Origin: Tenrec ecaudatus
Lineage: Eukaryota > Chordata > Mammalia > Afrosoricida > Tenrecidae
DNA: 64,000 bases
Direction: 5' to 3'
Assembly (NCBI RefSeq): GCF_050624435.1
Contig: NC_134537.1
Span: 124,596,086 to 124,660,085, forward strand
Positions 33,905-47,165 of the stretch are shown here, one piece after another (position 1 is the first letter of the stretch; the number at the start of each line of letters is the position of its first letter). The position numbers and the translations under genes are program-made. The notes under the pieces are model-generated. The model saw nothing but the letters and a program-made list of their open reading frames with translations, made no database searches and was not told the DNA's origin.

Positions 33905-36050
33905 CTGTGATAAAAACATCAGTAGACAAGAAAATATAAAAGCAAACAGACAAAACCACCTTGTCTTCTTGTAAGTGAAAGAGTAATAAGATAATGTAAC
34001 CAGAGTAGTAAGAAGTATACGTGTGTGTGATTTTATGAAAGAGGAAGGAGTGAAGGAATATGACAGGGAGGGGTTTAGCAGCTGCTTAAGCAATTTATAT
34101 AGTCACGCAGAGGGACAGAGCCGTACCGGTTCAGGGTATAGAACTGAAGGCAGAACAACTGGCCCTAAATCCTAGGCAAGACCTAAAAAGGAAACACGGG
34201 GCTCTTCATTCAACAGTTCAGCTTCACCCTTTGGATTCCACATACTACGTAACCTTCCTTAGCTTCCCTTCTCTCAGCTATATAAAGCATTTCCCGTTCA
34301 CTCTTCACATGATAGACTGAAATACAATTATTTCCCTCAGATTCACCCAAAACAAAAACCCTGCCCACCCTGTCTTGGGTGCAGCACCTTGAATTCCCTT
34401 GGAATCCCTTTATGGTGCAATGAGTCCCACGATTAATTATTTGTTTTACAGATGAGATCTGGAGTCATTGAACCCAAATGAGGGAATATCACTACATGTA
34501 AGTATTCCCACAGGAGGGATAAGATGTTGAGGAAACGCATGGCAGTCAGGTAAGCGGTTTCTTTTGAACACTCCGAGGCTCTTCGTCCCGCTCCCTGTCA
34601 GTGGGGGGGGGGGGGTGTCATTGTGTACTCAGTCAGGGTCTTCTTCATGGAGGGGAAAAACAAACAAAAACAACCCACCACTCTAAACATGTACAAACCA
34701 GTTAAAATCATACCACCATACAATCATGCTTTAAAATCCTTCGTAAAGGAAAGAATTTTATGAGCTGCTGGCCATTTCCTCAAAGAGGCCCGAATCCTGC
34801 TTCCCATCTTTGTATTAAATCACTGCATTTCCTCCATGTGTCCCATTTTTACATTTACCTTGACTGTAATCCAGCAGCTTTCCGTCCTAGAGTAGAACTC
34901 ACAACATCACTTTTCATGCCTGAAAAATGAAATGTCTGTATTGAGACAGTTTAAAATAGATTGACAAACCTATATGGCTGCAAAGAAGGCTTGCCCATCA
35001 GAGTATTCACCTTACAATTGCACACTTACCCAAATGGCATTGTTGCTGTTCAAACCCTTTCTGGGGACTCTGCACTGGGTACTGCCTTTCCCAGGCTCTG
35101 CTGTATAGTTGTATGGTGTTTTTGACAAAACCACCACATTTAGGTTGCTCACTTGGTGATTCAAAAGAAAGGGTCTATTTTCCAAAGACAAGGATTTTCT
35201 ACCATTGAGGATTACTAAATGATGTGTAATAGATTCTGAAAGCCATGCAGCAGGTGGAGGCATTCCAAACGTGTCCTTGAGCAAGCACCTCTTTGGACCA
35301 TATGAATCACCTGCTAGTGGTTTCTGGAAAGGGAACCACATTCATTTGCGGATAGAAGTTAGGGAATGAGTGTTCAAGGGGAAAAAAACCCAACCAAACA
35401 AGAAAACAAAACCTAACTGGACAGCTGTAGAACTTCATACTGAAGAGGTAACACTACATATCTCTAAGTGTCGTGCTGTTTTCAACGCAATTGACTATCT
35501 GAAAATTTTATTTTTCAACCTTCTTAGAAAATATGTAGCATTTTTATTGTTTTCTTTATAAAACTGATGAACTCTAATAATTTGCAACAAAAATTTGTTG
35601 GGATAGTTATATACATTGGAGAGAGAAATAAATTGATTTTGTTCTAAAATGTTTTCTCTCAAGCATCAAAAGAAAATCCACTTAGACATATAACCAAATG
35701 TTATTTAATATCTTAAAAAGTAACACAATCCAAAATGGATATTTCACACAACACTACATAAACAAGATGAACACAATATTACCATATGGAGGGACTTTCA
35801 AATATAGACTTACAAAAATCCCTGTCCTTTTTTTCCTTTTAAGTTATTATACTAAGCATGACAAGTAATCATCATTTACAATATGGTACACTGACACGAT
35901 AAAAACCATGTTACAAATGTGCTGTTATAAATCAGTAACATTAGGGAAGACATCTCATGAACTGTAATTATTTCATATGAAATACTATACAATATAAACA
36001 GAACATCCATCTTGGATGACCTTTACAGCAACCAGAGACCAAGTAATTTA
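33905..36050. other. STOX2 downstream flank, no recognised gene
   Basis: AT-rich, transposon-poor sequence. A 13-base G run lies at 34603-34615. TTTATT and TTTAAT motifs (poly-A signals on the minus strand) occur near 35543 and 35703, so the STOX2 transcript could extend into this stretch. Confidence 0.4.
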
Positions 36051-36074
36051 ATTTTTTTTTCAGTGCAAACACAT

Positions 36075-36080
36075 TTTATT
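36075..36080 (-). promoter_or_regulatory. Candidate STOX2 polyadenylation signal
   Basis: AATAAA on the minus strand, followed by TGTGTTTGCACTG and an A run. The position fits the end of the low-repeat stretch. Other candidates lie near 35543 (AATAAA) and 35703 (ATTAAA). Confidence 0.3.
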
Positions 36081-37011
36081 CAAGGCAGTCTTGGCTGCAA
36101 AACTCCTTTCTAACATACAGTAAATCCCACTTGCACGTCTTAATCCATCTACCCTAATGCAATTGTCACATTCAGTCATTCAGAGAACGGTACCTGCAGA
36201 ATTAGGACCCCTTTACGTGTAATGTTTACGTTTCATTCTCTTCTGGAAAGTAGTATATGTGTCCACTGCTCTAAGGACCCAAGTTTGTAGCGGTCAATAC
36301 TTACATGAAGGTGACGTTAGGGTGGCTCTATTCCTGACCCAGCCTGTGTGCACAATACTGCACAGGATTCTGCCCTTCTGCTGTGGGAATGCATGCCGGT
36401 GTAGCCGCATCTCGGTGGGGAAAGAGGCAGGAGGAGGAGGGGAAGGGGAAGGAGCTCTAAGGAAAGGAAGGCGAGGGGCTGCTGAGAGTGGACTTCCAGG
36501 TGCATTTCCTGTAGCTGCAGAGGCTGTGTAGAGGAGGGGCTCTCAGATCTGGCGCCTCTTTTTGGTGGGAGCAAGGGGTCGGGGTGCCAAGGTCAGCCTT
36601 TGGACAGGGAGCTAGGCAGCAGTACATGACCTGGTCAAGCTTCTAGCTTCACACCTGCTTCCAGAATCATTGCAGCCTCACAGGGCAAACACCGCCTCCC
36701 TCTGTTGGCCTGGTGCTGTGGGCGTTCACATCTGAAGCCAATCATTTGCAATGAAAGCCCTATAACTGATAAATATACAGTCATAAGAAGGTTCAGTCCC
36801 TTTCGCACCTCCCGGAATTCTGAACCGTGCAAATCATAGCGCAATTGTTAAATCGGTGATATATTAGAGGGCCAACCGGGGCAGAATTTCTCTCTGGGCC
36901 GTTGCAGAGACCAACCTAATCAGGGAGACACTGGGCGGCTGTGCCAACACCGGCAGGAAATTTAAGAGTGAATTTATACATGTAAATAGATAACCAAAGA
37001 ATTGAAATTTC

Positions 37012-37090
37012 CAGACTCACTGCCATCAAGGCGAGCCCGACTCAGAGGGACACTATAGGACGCGATGGACCTGCCCCTGCCTCCTAGACC
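37012..37090 (-). repeat. AfroSINE tail fragment within probable 3' UTR
   Basis: Antisense CAGACTCACTGCCATCAAGG followed by GAGGGACACTATAGGACGC. The remainder is lost or unrecognisable. Confidence 0.65.
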
Positions 37091-38396
37091 AAAACCCATG
37101 GGGGAAACAGTGACTGCATCCTTTGCTCAGACAGCTGACTTGTCTTTCTGTTCATGCTTGGCAGAGACAAGAGGAACGGTGATCTCCTCCCTGCCCATAT
37201 TTCACGAATTCAAAGGAAGGTAAGGTTTTCCACGGCTTTTGGCTTCCTTTTTGCTGTGTTCTAGCTTCCTCAAGCCCAAACCATGTACACAAGCGTCACT
37301 AACAGGAGAGGACTGGTTGCCTTTGGCAATGGGAGAGAAGGGAGAGGCAGGAAGCACGTCTGGGTGAATCTTGGGTGGTGCGACCCACTGCTAGCTGGCT
37401 GTATGGCTGGCCTATGGTAGCTGTAGGTTACCCCAAGAATTTCAGATCTCCTAACTTGAGAAAAACACTTGAGAAACTAGATCAGCGCGCTGGGAAATCC
37501 AGGTCCTCCAAAGGAGGGCTTGGGGAGCATGCTGAATTTCTGTTAGGCCAAGGAGCACGGCCAAGAGTACTTGATAAAGTTTTTAATTAAAATCTCTGTT
37601 TCAGCACCTTCCACTGCCAGGAGCAGTCATGTTCCTGAAAGATGGTATTTTAGCACAGGAATTGGAGCAGCCCAATAAGAAACTGTAAACAAGGGTGTGT
37701 GTGTAGATCGACCTCTGCCTGCAATGGCCTCTGGGTGCCTGTGTGCATCTCCCATGTCATCATCTGATACCAGTGATAAGGTATCACCGAGGTGCCAAAG
37801 GGCAAACACCCTGCAATGTCTGAATGAAGATGGACAAAGGTATTTTGTTCTTTGACTTTATTAGCACACATCAGAAAAATAGCATTGTATTTAGTGATTT
37901 GTCATGATGGTCTATCCAACAGATAGAAAATAGATCATCAATAGCTGCCACTGTGTTTCTGGGTAATCGTAAGTCACGCTTCTGATTCTTCAACTCAATT
38001 ATGGGCATGACCAATATGACCTGCTTTGTTCACTGTGAATCTGAGTGCCGTGGATGCACTAGGAGACCCCAAACACACCGTGCAAATGTCATTGTCGGTG
38101 GCTGTTGACCATGTTCTAAATGGTGAGGCTTTTTTCTTAAAAAAAAAAAAAGATCACTATTGTACTATAAGTGATATGCCTATAATTTAAGTTAAAAACT
38201 TTATTTTCAAGTACACTTTGTGGTGATAAGTGGTTTACCCAGGTAGAATTTATACAAAGCTGTGCAGACCTTACAAAGAAACAAGGCGTGCTTCCGTTGT
38301 CAATGAACAGGTTCCTTCTCCCTGTGGTAGCTGCAATTTCACTTCAATTTACATTTCAGAAATGCTGGTTGGGTGATGAAAAAAAAAGAAAGAAAG

Positions 38397-38400
<4 letters not shown>

Positions 38401-38444
<44 letters not shown>
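38401..38444. repeat. (GA)22 microsatellite
   Basis: Perfect run preceded by a GAAA-rich stretch (38377-38400). On the STOX2 sense strand this is (TC)22. Confidence 0.98.
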
Positions 38445-38450
<6 letters not shown>

Positions 38451-41400
38451 AACAGCTGCTGTTCAGATCATTGTTACTCCAGATCAACTTCCAATTTCTG
38501 CTTCCTGAACTTGAGCTTCGCAACATCAGAGAAGCAGTCAGTTTTGCTCAGCCTGCCCCTTTCTAGCTCTTCCATCGGTTTGTTCTGTTTGTGTCAAGCC
38601 CCACCCACCCCCCTTTCCGTATGCTCATTAAGGTCCCCTGAGATGCGCAAACTATGTAAAGTGGAATTGTCAGTATTTAACAGAGGTGTGGAGTACACGG
38701 CACAGCTTCTTTAATTAAAGTGGACTCGGGGCTCCATGTGGTTGCATTCAAAGGCAGAGAGGCCCAAAGTGCTTCAAAGTTGGCAGTCCCGAAGGTCTTG
38801 TGCGTCTCCTGCTACCGGGAAACTAGAATTCACTCCAGATTTTTATAGGAGCAAATGGCTTACTAAGCTCTATGTTTACCAGCTGACTCTGCCGGTGAGA
38901 TCTCCTAGCTGGCATGGTGGGGTGGGTGGGAGACCAGACTTTTAAACTTCCTTTCATTCATTCGGAACAAAATCAAGCACGCTTTCGTGGGGTAGGGAGG
39001 AGAGACGGTTACATCTGAAAGCCTAATGATGGCGCCAAAGCAAACCGTAGCCATGAAAAAAAATCACGAGACCACACCGCAATCTCACAAGCACACACAA
39101 CACCATGGCCGAAGGTGGAAGCAAGTTTTCACACTTTGCTTTTCTTTAACAATACACTTTAACGCATTGCTGCCATTTTGTTAAATTTATGGAGGTAGTT
39201 ATATGTAAAAATAAAAATTACCATAAAGTAATATGCTGTATTATAATAATACATAAGTGTGCAAAATGCCGACAGATGTGTTGACCCTTGAAAGTTGAAC
39301 ACTATGCAGAAATTCAACCCAATTCAGTTTTGTAAACCTTTCTGTGGATAAACTCTAAGCAAATACACACAAGATAAGCAGCCCAGTTCACACAAAGCCA
39401 TCATTTCCCGGGAGGAGGTGGGTGTTAGGGAACTCTGGAAGCGGGCGGCATGGATTGATTGATCAGTGGGGTCCGACCAGCCTGGATTACATTTACAATG
39501 CATTTCCTGCCACCTCACCACCCCTATTCAAAAATCCCCAATTAGATTCAGACCAGAATGTTTCTACATGAAATGTCTGCTTACATTGTATCCTCTTTAA
39601 AGCCCATCCCCTCTGTGCCAGCGGCTGCTGGTCCAGGGGAGACTTTTTCTTTGGAAAAGAAAGCAAAAACAAAATCAAGTACTCTAGCATGTCAGGCAAA
39701 GTGTGTACCCATTTGTTTTGAATAGCATCTTCTGTAAACCTATTTCTTCTGAAATATTGATATATTTCTATTTTAAAGCTTCTCTTAGGGGTAACGCTTT
39801 CCTTTCCTGTTCACACAGAGTTTTATTATTACCATGGCGACTTCCAGAGGTTCAACAAGAGGCTGATGTATTGTGTCAATGGTTCTACTATTTATGAACT
39901 GACAGTATGATAAAAACTAGAGAGCAGGCTTTTGCAAAAAAAAAAAAAAAAAGAATCTGGGCAGAAAAAACATGTAGTAACCGTACGGTATACAACTCCC
40001 CAGAGAAAGAGATTCTGGAGTCTAGGAGGTGTACTAGCTATCATTCTTTCTGGACATGTTCAAGCAATGAGACACACAAGGCATCTTCGAGCATTCCAGG
40101 ACTGCCTTGGAGAAAAGACGGCAGGAGACTGGAACCTGCTTCCCTTCTACAGTTAACGAGTGTGGGAGTTTACTAGGGAATGTGCTTACATTTGCGGCAA
40201 GCACACACACATGCGCGCGTGCACACACACACACACAGCAGATATGCTAAACTTTGTGGGGGGGGGTGTTCCAGTTTGACTGTGGGCAACTTCCAAATAT
40301 CTGCAAAAGCATGAGGGCGCATCCCATTTAAAAAACCAAAAAGATCTCTGACTTCATCCTGTGATTGCATCTGACACTGAGTTGTAGTAATTCTGTAATA
40401 CTGAAGGGGAAGTGTTTCACAAATAGTTCGCCAATTACTTATTTTATATTTATTCTGTTACATATGTTCTGCTATATGACTGCAAATGTTCTCGTGATTA
40501 AAAAAAGAGAAAGAAAAGCAAACAAAAATCACCTTATGTCAGACAATTCACTGGTGTCATATGTAACCCATTTGCAAAAAAAAAAGAACCTTTTCATTCC
40601 TATCAGATTTATTCAATTACCCTCATAAAACAAAACAGGGATTTTGAAATATCTCTGCCCTAAAGGTTGGAAATTGATTATTTGTATGCTTTAACTGCTG
40701 AGAGTCGTTTTTATATCCAACATGATATTGTAAACCAAACTAAAAATGTTACCAAACCATCTTGAAATAAGTTCAGCTAATAATACCTCTGCCTAAAACT
40801 GCCTCTTGAAATTGTTACAAAGTATCTGTAAACATTACTCTGGCATAGTTCATGTATGCATAATTGTTACCATAATAAATTTCAGGGGAATACAAATTAT
40901 GACTATACCACATTCGCAGAATGAGCACATTCTGTTGTTAATTACATGGGCATATGTATATTTCTAATCAAAAATTATTTTAAACTTTTCTCTATAGATA
41001 TCTTCCCAGGAATAAAAGGCCTGCCGCTCAACTCTCCCTAAATTTGCTCTTTCCTATAACCACTAAAAATCATCTCCCACAGCCTAATTTAGGCATTCTA
41101 TTTAAAACTACATAAAATAGATTTATATCCTTCCATTAGAAAGAATAACGTCCTCAGGCCCTACTCTTCATTTGTATCACAAAGAACAATTTTCTTTTTA
41201 AACAAACTAATTATTGTGTCTGTATAGTACGACAGGGTCCTCGGTTTCACAAGGAGGAAATGATCTTCCTTAAATATTTGATTAATACCTTTTCAAAGTT
41301 CACATTACCGCTTCTATCACTTGGGACTGTGACCCAGTCAGTCCACTTGGGAATTCCCTTCCTCCCTTCCTTCCTTCCTTTGTCCACTTCAGAGTCAAAG

Positions 41401-42075
41401 GCCTATATTCCTGTTTGTGATCATGGAAGGTTAAAAATCAGACAAGCATCTGTTGCACTTGAACACAAAACCCCAAGAACAAACACTCCCAGGATTTCAA
41501 TCACAACCCCTCCTGCACATCTCCACGGGCTCAACGACTCAGTGAGAATGCCGGGGCAGAAACGATTCACACCAAAGGGCTGGGGTCCCTTCTGGTTTGG
41601 CATTGGTTTTCCTCAAGGTGGACCCTTACATTTTGTGGTGGCTTACTTAGGTTTTTTGTTTAGTTTTGCTTTGGGAAGTGTCAAGGATCAGTTCTGTGGC
41701 ACCATCTAACCGCAGACTGGGAGCAACACGCATCTGTGGCATTTTAAAATGGAATTGGCAACGGCATGACATTGAAAATGCATATTACACTTACAGTGTC
41801 TAGACTTTTCTATGTGTGCTCAGTTACAATTAGTGAAGCAAAGTATACATATCACCCCTACTGCTATTCTGTTGCTAAAGAGCCATCAATGTGAAAAGCA
41901 ATACTCTGAAATAAAGATTTCTGTGTGTGTGTGTGTTGTTCTGTTTTGCCCTAGCCTACTTAGCAGCACAGTTTAAGTAAACACAAAAACTGTGGTTGAG
42001 ATGCTTGTCTTTCCAAAGATGTAAACATCAGTCCCAGTGCCGTAAACGTTGCTGTATCCCACGGCAGGATGACCA

Positions 42076-42271
42076 TCACACACTAGTAACAGAAGCTTGC
42101 AAGCAGCTGGAAGGTTTCGGTAACTTCTCCGCGTCGTTTGTGGGCGGGTCGGTACTGGCGCGGAAGCTGAAGGCGGGGCCGGCTCCACCGTGGGCGGGAC
42201 TCAAAGCGGGGTTCTGCCTTCGGTTACTTTCAACAATGCTGGAAGTGTTGGAAGCCAGACTTTCTCGAGTG
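42076..42271 (-). CDS. STOX2: STOX2, last coding exon
   Basis: This exon encodes the C-terminal 64 residues of storkhead-box protein 2, starting TRESLASNTSSIVESN and ending CLQASVTSV before a TGA stop at 42076-42078. The splice acceptor on the minus strand is TTTTTACTCTTTTAG followed by CACTCGAG. The first exon base completes the arginine codon begun in the upstream exon at 47816 (CG plus C), so the frame is exact. The open frame extends 5' into the intron to 42378, but those 36 residues are intronic. The tail contains the AHGGAGPAFSFRA segment that I recognise from mammalian STOX2. Confidence rests on the match at both the splice joint and the C-terminus. Confidence 0.95.
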
Positions 42272-42740
42272 CTAAAAGAGTAAAAAGGTTTGGTTTGGTT
42301 TTGAACATAAATAATTATAGATGGAGCCCCAGAGGAAGAGCCAAGGGTGTAGTTAATGGGTTTCCTCTGTTGGTTCATAATGCCATATCAATATGCTATC
42401 TCCACTTGATTATTCACATATGTTCCTCCAAGTGGGCTCCAGAAGCTTTCCCAAGACACGTTCCGATCAGCAGCACACTTGCATGAAACACGGGTTGATA
42501 TGCAGCTAAGCTGCACTTGGAAATGCCTCCCCTCCCCCGCCTCTTATGCCCCTGGAAGCAACTACATACATTTTTGTGACAGAGAGCTGTCACGTCATGT
42601 TAGTTTTTAGAAATGAATGATCGAATGCACAGATAAGCTGTTAGGCTTCACGTTAGCCCGGAACTTAATCAGCAGAACTACGTCTGACTCAAGTCAGTAA
42701 TTCACTCCAGTGATTGCCCTCCCTATCCTCAAAAAGCCCA

Positions 42741-42946
42741 AACCAAACTCACTGCCATCGGGGCAATTCCACCTCACACTTGACATTACAGGACAGAGCA
42801 GCACTGTCCCTGTGGAGTTCCTAGACTGTAACGCTTGAAGGCAGTACCAAGTCCCAGCTTTCTCCTGTGGAGCTGACTGGTGGTTTTGAACTGCTGTCCT
42901 TCCTGATCACAGCCTAACACGTAACCACTAGGCCACCAGGGCTCCT
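42741..42946 (-). repeat. AfroSINE, full length, in STOX2 intron
   Basis: Same strand as the gene in SINE-sense terms. Both ends are clear: AACTCACTGCCATCGGGGC and ACCACTAGGCCACCAGGGCT. Confidence 0.88.
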
Positions 42947-43412
42947 CGAAATCTAGATTACTGGCTTTTAACCCTGGTGGACTTCAAGAAAGCCATGCCA
43001 TCACATAATCTGCCACTCTGGCAGACAGCATTGGAAACACTTCGTCCTCTTGTTTCCATTCTAACACATTGTAGCAGATAAAGAACCTCTCACACTCCCC
43101 CATTCATCTGTGATGCTGTGCTCATTTCCCCCTCTTTGACAGAAATTGTTTTCTTAAAGGAGTCTTGCGAAGTAGGCAGGATTTCAAAGCCTTATTATCA
43201 AAATTGTTCTAAGTTAGAAATATTTACATTTACTCTGTTGTTCTAAGCTATTTAAAGCATGCAACATTTCAAATGGAGAGGACCAAAGATTACCTGGTCC
43301 GATTGGGGAAGCCGAATAAACTGTGTTTAAGGTCCCTGGGATGGTAAGAAGGAATTTAACAGTGTACACTGATGGAAGAAGCCATAACCATGCCCGAGGT
43401 AGCCGCCTTACT

Positions 43413-43600
43413 AGGCAGCCCTGGTGGCATAATGGTTGTGCGCTGGGCTGTGGGCCCCGAGGTTGGCAGCTAGAAACCACCACCCACTCCACGGGCGAAA
43501 GGCGGAGTTTTCTATTCCCATAAATATCTACAATCTCAGAAACTCTCAGGGGCAGTTCTACTCAGCCTTTTAGGGTCGCTGAGTTATCATTGGCTATCTG
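43413..43600 (+). repeat. AfroSINE, full length, in STOX2 intron
   Basis: Sense copy. The tRNA-related head reads GCAGCCCTGGTGGCATAATG, and the body contains CTCAGGGGCAGTTCTACTC. Confidence 0.88.
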
Positions 43601-44109
43601 ATAGTAGTGAGGAAGCTTTAGGGATTATATAATAACCTGTGAAAGTTGCTCCCATCACCAAGTTAAACCTGCTCAAGTAAGGTAATAGGTCAAACTACTT
43701 CAGTGAAGGCAAGATCACGTCCTCCCCTTCCTTCCTGTCTTAAGTTGATACCTTGAGCAGACCTGCCCTGGAGGCCGTTTCATCCTAACACCATTGGACC
43801 TGAGCTTGCTTCAAGACTGAGTGTTGGAAACAGAGGTTGTTCACTGACTACCTAAAGGGTAGCTTCCGGAATACGTCCCTCAGTTACAGAGATCCATCCA
43901 GTTCCTGCGTGTTGCATCTGTTAAATATGGTACACCAAAGGACAGAACCACACTTCCTCACAGAAACGATGAAAGCTGCCAGGGTGAACTACTTACCTGG
44001 CTCACCACGAACCGTCACCAGCAGCTTGCCAGGCTACAACTGGGGCATGGGATCAGGTTAAGGGGGGGGGGCAGTAAGATTTTATGACACATTCTTCATC
44101 ATGGTTTTA

Positions 44110-44225
44110 CAAAACTTGAGTTTCTCATCTTTGAAATGGGGGTGATTTCGATTTTTATCTACCTGAGCACAGGGTGATGGCGGAGAACAAATGAGCAGAG
44201 GTGAAGCAGTGGCATTTTACAAAGA
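44110..44225 (+). repeat. MIR-like SINE remnant
   Basis: GTTTCTCATCTTTGAAATGG followed by a decayed version of the MIR body (AACAAATGAGCAGAG). Old mammal-wide repeat; the assignment is tentative because only the core is preserved. Confidence 0.5.
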
Positions 44226-45619
44226 CTAGAAGACTGCAGATTATTTCTCCCGTACATTTGGCACACCGTGAATGGAGGCACCACTGTAAATTACCTAGGG
44301 AGACTAGAAAACTTCTTTTCTATGGGAAAATGCATTTTAAAGTCCAGAGCTACGACTTTCCAACCAGCTTCTGAGGTACAGAATTAGTATGTGTCAGGCC
44401 ACACGCTGCAAACACGTAAGAATGAGGGAGCTTTCGAAAGCTCGTAGAAAAATTAACCGATCTCTTAATTCCACTTTCCTGTGGACTTCCTGAAACACCC
44501 TTGTAAGGCGAGAGGTCATCTCACTTGGGCGCTCTCTGTGCTGTAAGGCGCTTGGGGCCACCCTGGACCACGCAATCCCACGAGCAGTGGTGCAGATGCA
44601 CAAACCTCCACTTTCTCAGGGGACACAGACTGCTTGAATAGCGATGAAACACGACAACTCTGCGCACCACGATGAAAGAGTGGTCGTGCTGGGAATGTGG
44701 GCGGTAGAAGGACTTCTTAATTTTAAAAGTGGCTGCTTTATGTTTTCAAAGCGATCCCATGAGTTTAGGACATTACTGCTAGAAGGACTGGGCCAGTAGC
44801 TGCCCTGTTCAACCTTCTACCCGCACACGTTTCCTAGGGCAGCACACTTCCCTGGCACGCAGTGAAACCCAGTAAGCAGACGCAGCCATGGCGCCCGGGG
44901 TTCTCTGACTTTCAGGTGGTGTTTATCAATGCAGGGTTAGCCTCAGGTTTAGAATGCAAGCTTTCTAGGTCAAGATTATATTAATTCTCCTCTAAACACT
45001 AGATCTTATAGAATAGTTCAAGTTCCTAGCTTTTTCTGTCTCAATATCCTTTAGTCTTCTACCCAGGGGCTATAGAATTTTGTACACTTGGGTGAACCTG
45101 GCTTCTGAGCCAGCACTGAAATCTTTGAGAGTGGGATCTTTAATATTATTATTGGGGTCTTTGTTTTGGGTGAGTTAATTGCTCAGTGAATATTTACTGA
45201 AAGATCAGAATAAACAGCCCCCTTAAGATTCTTGTGTCTCACAGCAACAATAATTCTATTTGGTTAAAACCCTCTTCATGCTTTTGAGTACAACTTCCTG
45301 CAACTTAAAGGCCCCTCCCCCTCATTTGTAAACCATTCTCTATGACAAAGGTAACCTCATTCATTTATGGAGGGGTACAGAAAAGAAGCTTGTCTCCTAA
45401 CCTTAGGACAGACACCACAATGAGAAGGGGGTTAAATGAGCTTTTGTCCTGCAGACTATCGGACTATATAAAACGCATGGGCATCTATAGGATTTCTGTA
45501 GGAAAATGCTCCATCTACTAGAAGGAAGCAGAGGTATTGCTATTGTGTAAAGGCTATCACTTTAGAAAGATCTTTACTTTTTACCAAGCCATGTAATGTC
45601 GAGTACATGGTTAAGAAAT

Positions 45620-45713
45620 AAAAATATCAACATTAAATATTAAATTTATATTAAATATAAAATGTTATATTTAATACAAACATTTATATTTAATATAAAA
45701 ATTTAAACATCAA
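45620..45713. repeat. AT-rich tract with repeated TATTTAATA motifs
   Basis: Almost pure A/T, with self-complementary ATTAAATATTAAAT and TTTAATAT units repeated at close spacing. It could form cruciform or hairpin structures. Confidence 0.75.
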
Positions 45714-46347
45714 TACTATGGGGTGGGTAGATTATTTAGTTAGAACCTATTAGACCACTCCCAATATCTTAGCAACAATTTCTGGCATACTTCACCTTTT
45801 CCTCTGTGAAAATCCAGAGAGCCAGAAGGGTTTAGAATGGTGAGAAAAGCATTAGGCAGGTAGAATGTGCTTAATCAGAAACAAGAGCATGGGGGTGCAG
45901 GCAAAGAAACACAATGTGTCATCAGCAGTGATGGTTCCGAAATATAACCATGTATGGTTACATTCAAGTGTGCGCATCCACTCCACGGAGTTCAAGAGGA
46001 ATAAAAAATTAGCACAGGAAAAGAGAAAGGGAAAGACATAGAGCATAAATCAAGATTTGATCTAGGATTTAAATTCTACTTGGCTGAAAATGATTTCTTA
46101 GAAAGTCATTTGTGGTTTGGTGGCTCTCGGCTGAGTGCCATGGTTCCCCGAGGTCTCCTCAGGCGGTTCCGGGGTGGGCCGAGCAGACTGGACCTCCTGG
46201 TCTCTCAGAGGACCGTCTCTCTGGTCTGCTTGGGACATTACACTTCCACACAAGCATTAATGGGCAAAGAGGGAACATGGCCAAATATAGTAATACTAAT
46301 CAAAAGCAGGTCTCCAATAACAAAGGCATAATACTGGACAATAAATA

Positions 46348-46545
46348 GGAGCCCTGGAAGTGGAATGGTTTAGCACTCAGCTGCTACCAGAAGGCTGGTG
46401 GTTCGGACCCACCAATCACTCCGTGGGAGAATGATATGGCCGTCTACCGCCTTACAGACTACAGCCCCTTGTGGGACAGTTCTACTCTGTCTTCCAGGGC
46501 CACGAGGAGTCCGAATGGACTCACTGGCAATGGGTCATACTGAAC
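46348..46545 (+). repeat. AfroSINE, full length, in STOX2 intron
   Basis: Starts GGAGCCCTGGAAGTGGAATG, contains GGTGGTTCGGACCCACC and ends GGACTCACTGGCAATGGG. Confidence 0.85.
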
Positions 46546-46984
46546 AGATTAAGGAGTTCCGATCCGGACTTTCGATGATCTGTTCCACAGGTATTCAGAG
46601 ATGTAGTATGATGATCCCAACAGAATTCATTCCAGCTCCTAATCATAAAAAATATCAAATGCGTGATTCTGCGTAGCTGTAAAAATTAGGACTATGAAGT
46701 CTTGGGAATCACAGCTGAAGAAAAATATGAATCGTTATTTCTGCATCCCAGAGTCACCAATCTGGAGTAGAATTGCTCAGAAGGAGAATGGGCCCCCAAG
46801 TTGCTCTGAGGGGAAGAAAGAGTTAAAGTGGAAAGAGGAAGCTGTATAGATTCTCATTTGCTTCCTCAGCCCCAGACAAACTTCTAGGCACTGGGCATTG
46901 ACATTTGGCATTACATACTCTCGCCTGCCCACTCCTGGCTGAATGACCACTGCCGGAAGAAAAGGGATCCTGGCTAGTGCAAAC

Positions 46985-47165
46985 GGCCAGGATATGTTTG
47001 TAGATATCTGGACTTTTTAATCTCTCACCGAAAGACTGGAGGTTCAGATCCAGCCAGAAGTGCCTTGGAAGAAATGCCTGGCTATCTACTTCCCACGCAT
47101 CAGCCATCCAAACCCCGACAGAGCACAGTTCTACTCTTGAGGTGTTGCCGATGAGGTGACAGGCT
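46985..47165 (+). repeat. AfroSINE-type SINE, GCAACTGG-tail subfamily, in STOX2 intron
   Basis: Sense copy recognised by GAAAGACTGGAGGTTCAGAT, GTGCCTTGGAAGAAATGCC and CAGAGCACAGTTCTACTCT. Its head is missing. Confidence 0.75.

Larger units (their letters stand above)
36051..42075 (-). other. STOX2: Probable STOX2 3' untranslated region
   Basis: The stretch follows the STOX2 stop codon directly on the minus strand. It contains only one recognisable SINE fragment in 6 kb, whereas the rest of the window has one about every 2 kb. Much of it is AT-rich, as mammalian 3' UTRs often are. It includes a (GA)22 run, an A run at 39937-39953, a CA-rich stretch at 40201-40238 and a CTTC run near 41353-41380. 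I recall that human STOX2 mRNA has a 3' UTR of several kilobases, which would fit, but the exact end cannot be fixed from sequence alone. A shorter UTR remains possible. Confidence 0.5.

Noticed and set aside
1-35000. Exons of ENPP6, the gene I recall lying beyond STOX2 in human
   Set aside because: I saw no phosphodiesterase-like coding blocks with splice sites. The gene is probably outside the window.
43413-43480. tRNA-like heads of AfroSINEs as tRNA genes
   Set aside because: They are followed by SINE bodies and lack an intact cloverleaf.
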